From the IMG/VR virus record IMGVR_UViG_3300036770_004231, positions 1-52,529 of that record: 52,529 nucleotides of DNA; one strand, 5' to 3'. The notes beneath the pieces are model-generated. The model ran no database searches. It was not told where the DNA came from and saw nothing but the letters and a program-made list of their open reading frames with translations. The translations under genes and the position numbers were made by a program. Source of the DNA: a virus. Each line of letters begins with the position of its first letter. The first letter of the stretch is position 1. Positions 20,347 to 28,594 of this stretch are shown here, one piece after another.

Positions 20347-22392
20347 TCAGGTCTTGATGATGTAGTTAAGGACTAAGTACGGTTGCAGGTTATTGTGCGC
20401 CGCTCCGCCACCAGTGTTTTGGTTTGTTGCGGTTGTGTTGTTTGTGGTAAACGAGTGAGAGTGGTCACCGGCTGATGAGGTATTGGCTAGTCGCGCGTAG
20501 TGATAGAAACCATATGATCCAGCAGGACCCATTCCGCTTGTGTTATAAGCCTCGTTGTATGTGTGAGTGTGCGCCCCCGCTGTTGAAGTTGTACCAGAGT
20601 GCGCGTGGGCATTCTGAGTGTGGGTGTGGCTTGGCATTTCATTGACCGTAAGCGTGTGCGTTTTTGCACCACCAGTTTCTCCAAGACCATCAAATTCTGC
20701 CTGACCAGAGTCAAAACCGACAGGTATGCGCCCCTTTAAGTTTGGTATTCCAAATGTCGTAGAACCGTCACCAGAACCGTAAGTTGTGCCAATTACCGCA
20801 AACAGTGCTGCATAAGTCGTTCTTGAAACATTGCTACCGTCGCAGATCAACCACCCAGTGGGAGCCGACGATGCAGCGAACTGCGTGATTGATCCCGATG
20901 GAACACCTAAATTTGCGTTAACCCACCCAGATCCGTCATACCCAATAACCTGGCCAGATGTAACGCTTGTAATTGTCACATCACCAACATCGTCAAGAGA
21001 GTTAATTGTGGGAACAGAATCTGGCACCCAGGAAGTACCGTCAAACTTTAAGAAATCTCCAGTATCTGGAGCCGAGGCAGAGACGTTGCTGATGTCGTCA
21101 AGAACAACAGTTCCCATCGCCGTTGAATGGTCGTGAGAATCATGGCGAGCAGTGTTTAGATATTGGGTGTGGTCGTCATCCCCAAGACCAGTCATATTTC
21201 CGTGGTCAGAGACTGGGACTGTTGGTATTCCGAATCCACCACTGATGATTGAGCGAAGGTCTGTTACTTCCCTAAACGCTGCCTTGGGGTTGTTTGTATA
21301 CGAATCTTTGCACTCGTATATAACTTTGTACAGCGGTCGGAACTCAACAACCGGAAAACCATCAAGGTTTAGACTTTCATAAAACGCTGCTTCTGCTGCG
21401 CCTTTTTCTCCGTATGATGCCTGTCCAAGAACCGCAATAATTGGGTAGTTGAGATTGTTGGTAGCAAGAATATAAGATATGCCAAAACTGTTATTTGGCA
21501 AATCTGGTTTTGACCATACTCCGCCAGAAAAGGCATTGTATGCAGGGAGACTTTCTCCTTCTTTTAATGGGAAGGTGGTCGGAGCGTCAGCGACCCATTC
21601 ACCAGCGCCAATTTTGTAAAAGACCGGAATCTCCGCAGCGCCCTGGAGAACCTGCTCCCATGTGTCCGCAGTGGGAGTGGCTGAATGAACAATGTCAACC
21701 TGAAGATCTTCGTCAAAGAATGTTCCGTTAGCGATGTCAAGTTGTGCATCAGAGTCGGAAGTTCCGTCACCAAGTAGCGTGTATGCCGAAGCACCAAAAC
21801 CATTAGCGATAGCCGCACCACGAGTTCTGTGTAGATACTCATGTGTCGCCCAGTCAAGAGTAATACCGTGTCTTTCGTCTGCGAAGAAATACGCTTTATC
21901 GTCTGTGGCGTTCCAATAGACGTAGGCAGTTGGCGTGTCTTCATCCCATGTAAAAAATGTTGTTTTATAAGAAAGAACACCGCTTGCATTAAAGTAGATG
22001 TAGTAAAGGCCAGTAGTGTCAGGAATCGTGACGGTTTCTGTTGTGGTCTTTACGTAGCGTACGCCCTTGCACCAGACCGTATATGACGTTACGCTTGGGG
22101 CAATAGAAAATGTTCTTGTTGCCTCATTGAATGAAATAACGCTTTCTGACTTATCTTCGTGGCCAATTGGTTCTGAATCAGCGCCAGTTGCATTAACCCA
22201 CTCTGAGCCGTCGTACTCTAGGAATTCTCCATTTTGTGGCGTTGTTATGCCAACATCAGTCAGATCATCAAGCGGTATTCCTACGCCGGTTCCACTGACA
22301 AGACGCCAGGCACTGCCGTCCCACTTCCAGGTCTTGGAACCGGCAGTAAATTCGTCGTTTACGGATGGTGTATTTGGGAAGTCAATAGCCAC
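20347..22392 (-). CDS. tail fibre with C-terminal phage tail collar domain
   Basis: 681 residues, GTG start overlapping the stop of the 58-residue gene. It begins with the AIDFPNTPSVNDEFTAGS and TWKWDGSAW module, also present in the collagen-like fibre. A long beta-helical middle follows, with repeats of the type LDDLTDVGITTPQNGEFLEY (also LDDVGDVTITSVTSGQVIGY). The end is a collar domain: GSITQFAASSAPTGWLICDG, GIPNLKGRIPVGFD, then HTHT/HAHS/HTHT/HSHS motifs and LQPYLVLNYIIKT. Collar domains of this kind occur in short fibres and microcystin-related proteins and can bind metal through HxH. Confidence 0.85.
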   Translation of the reverse strand: MAIDFPNTPSVNDEFTAGSKTWKWDGSAWRLVSGTGVGIPLDDLTDVGITTPQNGEFLEYDGSEWVNATGADSEPIGHEDKSESVISFNEATRTFSIAPSVTSYTVWCKGVRYVKTTTETVTIPDTTGLYYIYFNASGVLSYKTTFFTWDEDTPTAYVYWNATDDKAYFFADERHGITLDWATHEYLHRTRGAAIANGFGASAYTLLGDGTSDSDAQLDIANGTFFDEDLQVDIVHSATPTADTWEQVLQGAAEIPVFYKIGAGEWVADAPTTFPLKEGESLPAYNAFSGGVWSKPDLPNNSFGISYILATNNLNYPIIAVLGQASYGEKGAAEAAFYESLNLDGFPVVEFRPLYKVIYECKDSYTNNPKAAFREVTDLRSIISGGFGIPTVPVSDHGNMTGLGDDDHTQYLNTARHDSHDHSTAMGTVVLDDISNVSASAPDTGDFLKFDGTSWVPDSVPTINSLDDVGDVTITSVTSGQVIGYDGSGWVNANLGVPSGSITQFAASSAPTGWLICDGSNVSRTTYAALFAVIGTTYGSGDGSTTFGIPNLKGRIPVGFDSGQAEFDGLGETGGAKTHTLTVNEMPSHTHTQNAHAHSGTTSTAGAHTHTYNEAYNTSGMGPAGSYGFYHYARLANTSSAGDHSHSFTTNNTTATNQNTGGGAAHNNLQPYLVLNYIIKT

Positions 22393-22568
22393 TACTCAAC
22401 CTCCCACGGTTCAGGTGTGTTACCCTCAGCAAGCCACGCAAGATACTGTTGATAATCAGTATTAGCAGGATCGGGGGGAATAGACAAAACCATTCCATCT
22501 TCAGTTCGTGCCATGATTGATTCCTGTGAACCAACAGGCCGTTCGTGTTTCCAAATCAAGTATCGCAT
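22392..22568 (-). CDS. 58-residue fibre partner protein
   Basis: Short ORF read directly: ATG 22568 shares a base with the TAA of the collagen-like fibre gene, and TAG overlaps the next fibre's GTG. It starts [17 protein letters not shown] and ends with an NTDYQQYLAWLAEGNTPEPWE block. The same block ends the 55-residue ORF at 25415-25582, with strong nucleotide similarity. Such small acidic proteins precede fibre genes in many aquatic phages and may be fibre assembly chaperones. Confidence 0.75.
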   Translation of the reverse strand: MRYLIWKHERPVGSQESIMARTEDGMVLSIPPDPANTDYQQYLAWLAEGNTPEPWEVE

Positions 22569-23866
22569 TACAACTCAGCCTGAACAGAAATAAACGCATT
22601 AGCATTTCTTGTGTACAACATCCCGGCTACCCCGTTAGTGCTTGTTGCACCAACAATAGACCCATACACACGACAACTATGGGGTGTTGCTTGGTCAAGA
22701 GTCATTGAATCAACTCTTTGTTCTACGGCCAGCACATACACACCGTAATATTGGGAGCCGGAAACATAGGACAGCGTGGGGGTAGCCCTCATATGTTGGG
22801 GAAAATGAAGCACTGCTTCCCATGTTGTGCTTCCTGTCATGTATGCCAATCCGAACGCTTTGCCTGTGCCGGATGCGAGATTGGTGTAGTACCGCTGGCA
22901 GAGTGCCAACTCAATACCATACGGTCTCTGCTCAAACGGGGTCGCCTGAGAGTTGGCCTCTAATTGCACGCCCGTAATGGCAAATATGTCGTTTGTCGTA
23001 TCAAGTGCATCAACTGTCCCAGTTGCACCAAGAATGATTCCGGTAGAATCGCTAAACCAAGAATTAACCGTTGAGGTCTGCTGCTCGCTGCCGATCTGAA
23101 CGGGGAAGTAAACACGCAGACCAGTGCCGTTGTCCTTTAACCATGTGCCAGACGAATCACCGGGCAAGGTAACTGTTTTGTACTCCCAAGTATTTACCGC
23201 ATTAACCGTATAGGTAGTAATGTATTTTCTATCTTCAGAGTTATTCCCGAAGGCGACAGAATGAGTCCCAGTTGCTGCAGAACGGACCCAGAAAGAAAGG
23301 CTTAGTTGCTTTGCCTCGCTGGTGCCATAGGCTAGAAAAGCAACATTGTTTCCCTCAATACGGTGTTCAAAGTAGTTAGCCGAACTGGTCCCAGCGGCAA
23401 GACCTAGAGTTGCCGTCATTCTTAGGGAGTTTGTAAACCCAGTAGGCGCGTCTGTTGATTGCGCTACGCTCATCGCGGAACCACCAAACTTAAAAAAATA
23501 CCATCGGTCAACAGAGTACCCAGCGCCAGTAATGGTGGCATTACGCTGGTTTATCAGCATATCTCCATTGATGATGAGGTTGCGGTTCGCTGGGGCTCCC
23601 GTAGAGCCAGCCGGACCAGTCTCGCCCTGAATACCTTGCGGACCAGGGTCACCCTGAACCCCCTGCGGACCAGCAGGACCAGTTTCACCCTGAATGCCTT
23701 GCGGGCCGGTTGCGCCAGTTTCTCCCTGTGGGCCCTGTGGCCCTGTCGGCCCTACTGCGCCGCCGACAACCAAAAGAATCCAGGATGATCCGTCCCACTT
23801 CCACGTACGGTCGCCAGAAGTGAATTCGTCGTTTAGTGCTGGGGAGTTAGGAAAATCAATAGCCAT
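22568..23866 (-). CDS. collagen-like tail fibre with carbohydrate-binding-like C-terminal domain
   Basis: 432 residues. N-terminal [18 protein letters not shown] module, then about 18 Gly-x-y triplets ([13 protein letters not shown] and similar, residues about 35-90) forming a collagen-like shaft. A large beta-sandwich domain follows, beginning [15 protein letters not shown] and including [16 protein letters not shown] and [20 protein letters not shown]. That domain is shared with the fibre at 25582-26622 and resembles carbohydrate-binding modules. Probable receptor-binding protein. Its y-position prolines are few, as in other bacterial collagens. Confidence 0.82.
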   Translation of the reverse strand: MAIDFPNSPALNDEFTSGDRTWKWDGSSWILLVVGGAVGPTGPQGPQGETGATGPQGIQGETGPAGPQGVQGDPGPQGIQGETGPAGSTGAPANRNLIINGDMLINQRNATITGAGYSVDRWYFFKFGGSAMSVAQSTDAPTGFTNSLRMTATLGLAAGTSSANYFEHRIEGNNVAFLAYGTSEAKQLSLSFWVRSAATGTHSVAFGNNSEDRKYITTYTVNAVNTWEYKTVTLPGDSSGTWLKDNGTGLRVYFPVQIGSEQQTSTVNSWFSDSTGIILGATGTVDALDTTNDIFAITGVQLEANSQATPFEQRPYGIELALCQRYYTNLASGTGKAFGLAYMTGSTTWEAVLHFPQHMRATPTLSYVSGSQYYGVYVLAVEQRVDSMTLDQATPHSCRVYGSIVGATSTNGVAGMLYTRNANAFISVQAEL

Positions 23867-23876
23867 TTACATACCC

Positions 23877-24572
23877 CTAGTTACGGTAACCGTACACCCG
23901 AATAGTGCCACCATTGAAGTTTCCAGAACTCATGTTTAGCGTAAAGCCAGTGTATGGTTCATTATTTGCCTGCATCCCGCCGCCGTAGCCAAATACATCT
24001 TCCATGCTGGCCATCCATGTAGCGTTAGTGCGAAAGCCCCTATTTGGGTTGAAGACCGTCATATCAACAGCACCATCGTCTGTTCTGCTTGAATAAGCCA
24101 AGACCCAGTATGCTCCGTTGTTAATCCTGTTGTAAGACGGAGTTGCACTTGATGCTGCTTGGTAACTGTAGACAGAGTAGTAACCGGAGTTTACCCCAGT
24201 TAATGTGAAAAAAATAAAAGCGGCTGCAGTATCAATGTCAATTTTTGACATCATAATTTTATAGTTGTCATAACTTGAATTGAAAGCATTTGTAACACTC
24301 ACTGTTGATATTCCAGAGTTTACTGTGATGACACCATTTGATGCTGTGCCACCCGCTGAACACCCAACACCCGTAATCAACTCTAATCCCGGTGGGTTTG
24401 CTGTCGTTGAGTTCGGCGCAACCCACGCCGACCCGTTCCACACCAACAACTGATTCGTGTCCAACTGGTAGATCAGTTGCCCCTCATACGGAGAGACAGG
24501 ACGGCTAGCAGTGTCAGCAACAACACCAGCCTGAGCAATACGAGACGACGGGATTTGATTACTGAGGCCCAT
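23877..24572 (-). CDS. tail fibre protein
   Basis: 231 residues from ATG 24572. The N-terminal module (ASRPVSPYEGQLIYQLDTNQ, LLVWNGSAWVAP) matches the next fibre upstream (TTRPTTPYEGQMIYETDTDL). The C-terminal domain has NAFNSSYDNYKIMMS and ends GGTIRVYGYRN, again shared. The middle differs, as expected for receptor-binding proteins under diversifying selection. Confidence 0.75.
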   Translation of the reverse strand: MGLSNQIPSSRIAQAGVVADTASRPVSPYEGQLIYQLDTNQLLVWNGSAWVAPNSTTANPPGLELITGVGCSAGGTASNGVITVNSGISTVSVTNAFNSSYDNYKIMMSKIDIDTAAAFIFFTLTGVNSGYYSVYSYQAASSATPSYNRINNGAYWVLAYSSRTDDGAVDMTVFNPNRGFRTNATWMASMEDVFGYGGGMQANNEPYTGFTLNMSSGNFNGGTIRVYGYRN

Positions 24573-24700
24573 CACTCACCACCCAATAGTTCAGGTGTGT
24601 TCGCCTGCTGTTCCATCCAGGCCTCGTATTCCTCTTCCGTCATCGGACGCACAAGGTCATCAATCTGGATATTGGGCCATTCAGGACTTTCTGTATCCAT
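24572..24700 (-). CDS. 42-residue fibre partner protein
   Basis: Short ORF read directly: ATG 24700 lies 20 bp inside the end of the upstream fibre gene, and TGA 24572-24574 overlaps the ATG of the next fibre. It begins MDTESPEWPNIQIDDLVRPM and ends YEAWMEQQANTPELLGGE, sharing the W-x-x-(E/Q)-x-NTPE tail with the 58- and 55-residue partners. Probably the same kind of fibre-associated protein in shortened form. Confidence 0.6.
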   Translation of the reverse strand: MDTESPEWPNIQIDDLVRPMTEEEYEAWMEQQANTPELLGGE

Positions 24701-25415
24701 AAACACAGATAACACCTCCATTCATCGCAGACGAAGAACTAAGAACAAAACCAGTATAAGCAGAAGCAACTTTATGCACAGAAGTTGACCTCCCTAACCC
24801 CAAGTCTGTTCTCCAAAGTTCAGAATTGAAAATTGTGTGTCTGGCAAGATTTGGCCCCATCACGGTTATGTCACAGTATGTACCACCCGTGTAATTTGCC
24901 CCTGCCCAGTTAGCAGATGTCTGACTGACGCTCCTTGCGGCCTGTGGTGAACCTGAACCAAATGTTACATATGTGATAGCAGAGTCATAATCCGCACTAG
25001 TACCGCCAGACAACTGAATATTCATATCGCCATTAGCAGAACCAGCGCCCCCAGAATAAAGAATTTTATAGTTATCGTATGTTGAAGAAAAGGCACTAGA
25101 TACTGTTACAGAATAAACATTATTGCCGACCGTTTGTGACTTAATAAAAACTAGACCACCAGCAGAATTAGCAAATGCGGTAGTGGCTATTTGTGTCGTA
25201 TTTGTACCAGTCGTAGCAGTAGGTGATGTAGGAACCCCGGTTAGCGATGGTGAATCGCTAGAAATAAAATTTCCATCCCACGAAGAACCATTCCAAATTT
25301 TGACAAGGTCTGTGTCGGTCTCGTAGATCATCTGTCCCTCATACGGAGTGGTGGGGCGTGTGGTTGATGTGCAGACTCCGGGCCTGAACCCCGACTCAAG
25401 GTTGTTGATAGCCAT
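24681..25415 (-). CDS. tail fibre protein
   Basis: 244 residues from ATG 25415 (MAINNLESGFRPG), coupled by TAATG to the 55-residue partner; the open frame to 25430 is not needed. It shares with the downstream fibre the PYEGQMIYETDTD and VKIWNGSSW module and the SSAFSSTYDNYKILYSG and GGVICVYGYRKS blocks. Likely a receptor-binding paralogue. Confidence 0.75.
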   Translation of the reverse strand: MAINNLESGFRPGVCTSTTRPTTPYEGQMIYETDTDLVKIWNGSSWDGNFISSDSPSLTGVPTSPTATTGTNTTQIATTAFANSAGGLVFIKSQTVGNNVYSVTVSSAFSSTYDNYKILYSGGAGSANGDMNIQLSGGTSADYDSAITYVTFGSGSPQAARSVSQTSANWAGANYTGGTYCDITVMGPNLARHTIFNSELWRTDLGLGRSTSVHKVASAYTGFVLSSSSAMNGGVICVYGYRKS

Positions 25416-25582
25416 TACTGGGCCTCCCACGGTTCAGGTGTGTTGCCTTCTTCTAGCCACGCAAGATACTGCTGATAATCGGTGTTCGCTAAATCTTTAG
25501 GTATAGCACAAATAAAATCATCATTGTGAAACATGCATAGATAATCAGAAACCAAATCTTTATATTCTTTATATTTAATCAT
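25415..25582 (-). CDS. 55-residue fibre partner protein
   Basis: Short ORF read directly: ATG 25582 coupled by TAATG to the fibre upstream, and TAA overlapping the ATG at 25415. It begins MIKYKEYKDLVSDYLCMF and its C-terminal block NTDYQQYLAWLEEGNTPEPWE is nearly identical to that of the 58-residue ORF. Same presumed role in fibre assembly. Confidence 0.72.
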   Translation of the reverse strand: MIKYKEYKDLVSDYLCMFHNDDFICAIPKDLANTDYQQYLAWLEEGNTPEPWEAQ

Positions 25583-26622
25583 TACAACTCCGAACTAAGC
25601 CATAAAGTTCTATTTGGGTCGCCCCAGTTGCCAAAATAAATTGTTCCATTTCCTAGTGCAGCGCCAGAATAATTAAACTGAATACCTAGCCCACCGCCAT
25701 AGATTCCGTAAGAAGTGATTGTTCTAAGGTTTGAATTATTGTCTGCAATGTATGGGGGGTAAGACCCTATTGGATATGTTGGGTCAGTGCTGGCGGAAGG
25801 GACAGCCCTCATAGGAACCGGGTTAAGAACATTAATAGGAACAACTGCATATGTTCCAAAACCTGAAATCTGAAATGAAGGCAACCCAGTAACAGACAAA
25901 GGCTTAGCCCAAAAGTACCGCTGGCACAACGCCAACTCGGCACCTATCGGCCTCTGCTCAAACGGGGTTGCCTTAAGATTGACTTCAACCTGCACATTAG
26001 TAATATGATACTCAAAAGAAGAAAAACTACTATTTTCAAACTCCAGAGCAACATAACTGGTGTTTGCAGTAGTGCCAAGAGTTTTTCCTGAAATACTAGG
26101 AGGAACAAAAGTGTACGAATATTCTTTCCACGATGAAGAAAGACTAATTGAAGTAGCAACAGTAGTAGAAACCTGACTTGACGGAGAACCACCAGTCCCA
26201 AAATTCTGAACAATTCTCAAGGTTTGTATTGCGTTGTTACTTGGAGATTTTGCCCAAAAAGAAACAGTAACAGGAAACGGAGGAAGAGAGTTGACATTCT
26301 CAATTCTCTGAATAAGCCTTCTAGAAGCACCAGTGCCCCCATACCAACGAATATACCTTTCAATAGGTGTTATACCCGCATAATCCACCCCAGGGGATGT
26401 AGAAACAATATCAACCATGCTCAAAGTAAGAGGAAGCCCTGAATCGCTAGATGAAATAGCCCACCTATCTGCGGTATACACCAAAGCACCCGCTTGACCT
26501 GCCGCGATACTTGTAGTAGTACCCCTTTGATTAATCCGCATATTTCCATTAATGATAAGATTGCGGAAACCCAACCCTGCCGGAAAAAATGCAGACGGCC
26601 CTAGAGCAGCAGAAATACCCAT
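25582..26622 (-). CDS. tail fibre with carbohydrate-binding-like domain
   Basis: 346 residues from ATG 26622 (GGAAAAGGAAG upstream). FRNLIINGNMRINQRG, RRLIQRIENVNSLP, VTVSFWAKS and [21 protein letters not shown] match the C-terminal domain of the collagen-like fibre, without the collagen shaft or the AIDFPN module. Probable receptor-binding or depolymerising surface protein; no catalytic motif recognised. Confidence 0.75.
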   Translation of the reverse strand: MGISAALGPSAFFPAGLGFRNLIINGNMRINQRGTTTSIAAGQAGALVYTADRWAISSSDSGLPLTLSMVDIVSTSPGVDYAGITPIERYIRWYGGTGASRRLIQRIENVNSLPPFPVTVSFWAKSPSNNAIQTLRIVQNFGTGGSPSSQVSTTVATSISLSSSWKEYSYTFVPPSISGKTLGTTANTSYVALEFENSSFSSFEYHITNVQVEVNLKATPFEQRPIGAELALCQRYFWAKPLSVTGLPSFQISGFGTYAVVPINVLNPVPMRAVPSASTDPTYPIGSYPPYIADNNSNLRTITSYGIYGGGLGIQFNYSGAALGNGTIYFGNWGDPNRTLWLSSEL

Positions 26623-26624
26623 CC

Positions 26625-26957
26625 CTAGACTTCCTTTTCCCAACCCATAACCGTGCAATTCACGCCCGCACGGTCAGCAAACCCCTGAAGGGTTTCAGCG
26701 GCCTCCAACACCAACGCCGTATCCCACACAATCGTGTCGTACGCCGCAATCGGCAACGCCGACAAAACACGGTTTGACGCTGTAGCCGCCGATCCGATAG
26801 CGAGATAGATCAACGCCTCAGCACCGCCAGTGTTAGTAAACACAACCTGCTTCAGCGTCCACTGCCGTGATGCTGGGACCGTTGCGAGGGTGTCGTTGCT
26901 GGTCGGCATCTCCGCAGGTCCATCTAGTCTTTTTTCAGTTCTGTCGCCAGCGGCCAT
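26625..26957 (-). CDS. small tail-fibre-associated sandwich protein
   Basis: 110 residues. Pattern LATVPASRQWTLKQVVFTNTGGAEALIYLAIGS resembles the protein at 19997-20338. It sits two bases from the fibre start downstream and one base from the 464-residue fibre stop. Likely an adaptor between fibres. Confidence 0.65.
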   Translation of the reverse strand: MAAGDRTEKRLDGPAEMPTSNDTLATVPASRQWTLKQVVFTNTGGAEALIYLAIGSAATASNRVLSALPIAAYDTIVWDTALVLEAAETLQGFADRAGVNCTVMGWEKEV

Positions 26958-26958
26958 G

Positions 26959-28353
26959 TCAAACTCCTACGTCCATTGCCAAAATTGCGCCATAGCGAGG
27001 GTCGCTATAGGCATCTGTTGTGACGGCCTTATAGTTTGTGCCATCAGTTGTCAGTTCCCACTTGTCTGTTGTCTCGTTCCAGCGCAGTTGCACATTAACA
27101 GAAGTTCCACGCTCAATCTCTATTCCAGCGTTAAGAGTTGGAGAACCAGTGACGCCAGAATTTAGTACAACTATGTTGTCTTCAACGAGCAAATTCTCTG
27201 TATTGAGAGTTGTAGTTGTTCCAGAGACAGTCAAATCTCCAGTGACGACAAGATTGTCGTCAATCGTAACGGTGCCACCGGCTGAATCAATTGTTAGGTT
27301 CCCAGTAGTTGTATCAATTTCCCCAGTATCAGTTACCCCGACTCTTATTTTTCCAGATGTAACTGAGTCAAAAGTTACTGCGTCGCCCGTCCCAACCGCC
27401 TGCCCAATCGCAATAGTCGGGTTTGAGCCTTCGCCTGGGGTGTGAGTAACGGTGACGCCGGTGCCTGCGGTTACATCAGAAACATAGTTGCCAGTTGTAT
27501 CTGTGCCAAGGTCAATAGCGTCGTTTACCCAGGCTGAGCCGCTCCATTTCAAGAACTGACCACTAGCAGGCTCACCGATGCTTACGTCGCCAATGTCGTC
27601 AAGAGAAGTAATAGTGGTGCCAGCATTGTCTGTGCTGTTAATCCAGTTGGTTCCGTTGTATTTGAGGACCTGTCCCTCTGTGGGGGAAGTGATTACAACG
27701 TCGCCAATGTCATTGATTGAAGTAATGCTTGGTGTTCCGCCAGCGAGTTCTACCCATGAAGAATCGTAGTAAATAAAACTGCGACCAGTGCTTGAATCAA
27801 ACCATAAGTCACCCTCAGATGGAGCAATTGGAGCAGTGTCGCTTACCTCAATGCTTGCGCCACCACCGCCGCCACCCCCTCCGCCAGTTTCAATCCAGGC
27901 GGAGTCGTAGTAAACAAACATTGAACCGGTATCAGACTCGTACCAAAGATCCCCTTCTTCCGGCTCTGCAGGGGGTGTGTCGCTAATTTCAATACTTGCT
28001 CCGCCCCCTCCGGTGACTTGATTCCAAAGATTGTTGGAGCGGAAGTAAAATACATGGTTAGTAGTGTCAATGGCAATCGCGCCATTTGGTAGTGCTGTAG
28101 TGGGGATGCCGTCTGTGGTTACGGTAATAAGACCACTGATGGCCTTGAACACATCATCTGTTACAAGGGTGTTCTCGCCATCCCTGTAAAGAGTGGTGTC
28201 ACCAGCAGATGATCCTGCTGACCATGTAATACGCCCGCCTGCATCTATGCGGATTCTTGGGTGACCATCACCGTTGACACGGGCTGATACAGCCTCATCA
28301 GATGGGGAACTGAATTCAATCCCCCTCAGGGGAGTGCCAACGAATCTTGTCAC
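26959..28353 (-). CDS. long tail fibre protein
   Basis: 464 residues, GTG start. Repeats of PAEPEEGDLWYESDTGSMFVYYDSAWIE type (two copies) and of INDIGDVVITSPTEGQVLKY type (two copies, also seen in the collar fibre) build the shaft. The C-terminal part has GDLTVSGTTTTLNTENLLVE and NVQLRWNETTDKWELTTDG, a block common in fibres of cyanophages and other aquatic myophages. The end YSDPRYGAILAMDVGV is short. Confidence 0.8.
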   Translation of the reverse strand: MTRFVGTPLRGIEFSSPSDEAVSARVNGDGHPRIRIDAGGRITWSAGSSAGDTTLYRDGENTLVTDDVFKAISGLITVTTDGIPTTALPNGAIAIDTTNHVFYFRSNNLWNQVTGGGGASIEISDTPPAEPEEGDLWYESDTGSMFVYYDSAWIETGGGGGGGGGASIEVSDTAPIAPSEGDLWFDSSTGRSFIYYDSSWVELAGGTPSITSINDIGDVVITSPTEGQVLKYNGTNWINSTDNAGTTITSLDDIGDVSIGEPASGQFLKWSGSAWVNDAIDLGTDTTGNYVSDVTAGTGVTVTHTPGEGSNPTIAIGQAVGTGDAVTFDSVTSGKIRVGVTDTGEIDTTTGNLTIDSAGGTVTIDDNLVVTGDLTVSGTTTTLNTENLLVEDNIVVLNSGVTGSPTLNAGIEIERGTSVNVQLRWNETTDKWELTTDGTNYKAVTTDAYSDPRYGAILAMDVGV

Positions 28354-28377
28354 GACCTCAATCGCTTTCTTGTTTGC

Positions 28378-28393
28378 AGCCCCCTCGGGGGCT
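28378..28393. other. strong stem-loop between holin-like gene and long fibre gene
   Basis: AGCCCCC-TC-GGGGGCT (28378-28384 and 28387-28393) is a perfect 7-bp inverted repeat in the 44-bp gap. It lies about 25 bases upstream of the GTG at 28353 on the minus strand. No U-tract follows on the minus strand; on the plus strand TATATT follows. It may tune expression between the two genes or stabilise mRNA rather than terminate it. Confidence 0.5.
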
Positions 28394-28397
28394 TATA

Positions 28398-28586
28398 TTA
28401 GGCCTTCTTGCCGAATGCTGTGTCGCCTGGGTTCAGGTAACGCATCACCACTGGGAGCGCCGCCGCCCACAGAGCGTTGAGCGTCAACTTGATGTCCTGG
28501 GTGGCAACATAGGTTGACACGCCAGCACCAAGAACGCTGCGGGCGTAAGAGGCGAGCATTGCCTTGTGTTCTGCTGATAGTTTCAT
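28398..28586 (-). CDS. small holin-like membrane protein in the fibre cluster
   Basis: 62 residues. LSAEHKAMLASYARSVLGAGVSTYVATQD then LTLNALWAAALPVVMRYLNPGDTAFGKKA gives two weakly hydrophobic helices with a conserved-looking NPGDTAFG end, reminiscent of small holin-annotated proteins of actinophages. Its distance from the endolysin is 23 kb, so a lysis role is uncertain. Confidence 0.6.
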   Translation of the reverse strand: MKLSAEHKAMLASYARSVLGAGVSTYVATQDIKLTLNALWAAALPVVMRYLNPGDTAFGKKA

Positions 28587-28594
28587 GTTTTCTC

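Noticed and set aside
23590-23760. CRISPR-like direct repeats
   Set aside because: The periodicity is from 9- and 18-base units encoding collagen Gly-x-y triplets inside an intact fibre gene; no spacer structure.
28398-28586. Assignment of this gene as the phage holin
   Set aside because: It is 23 kb from the endolysin within fibre genes; the holin-like proteins at 4.1-5.6 kb are better candidates.
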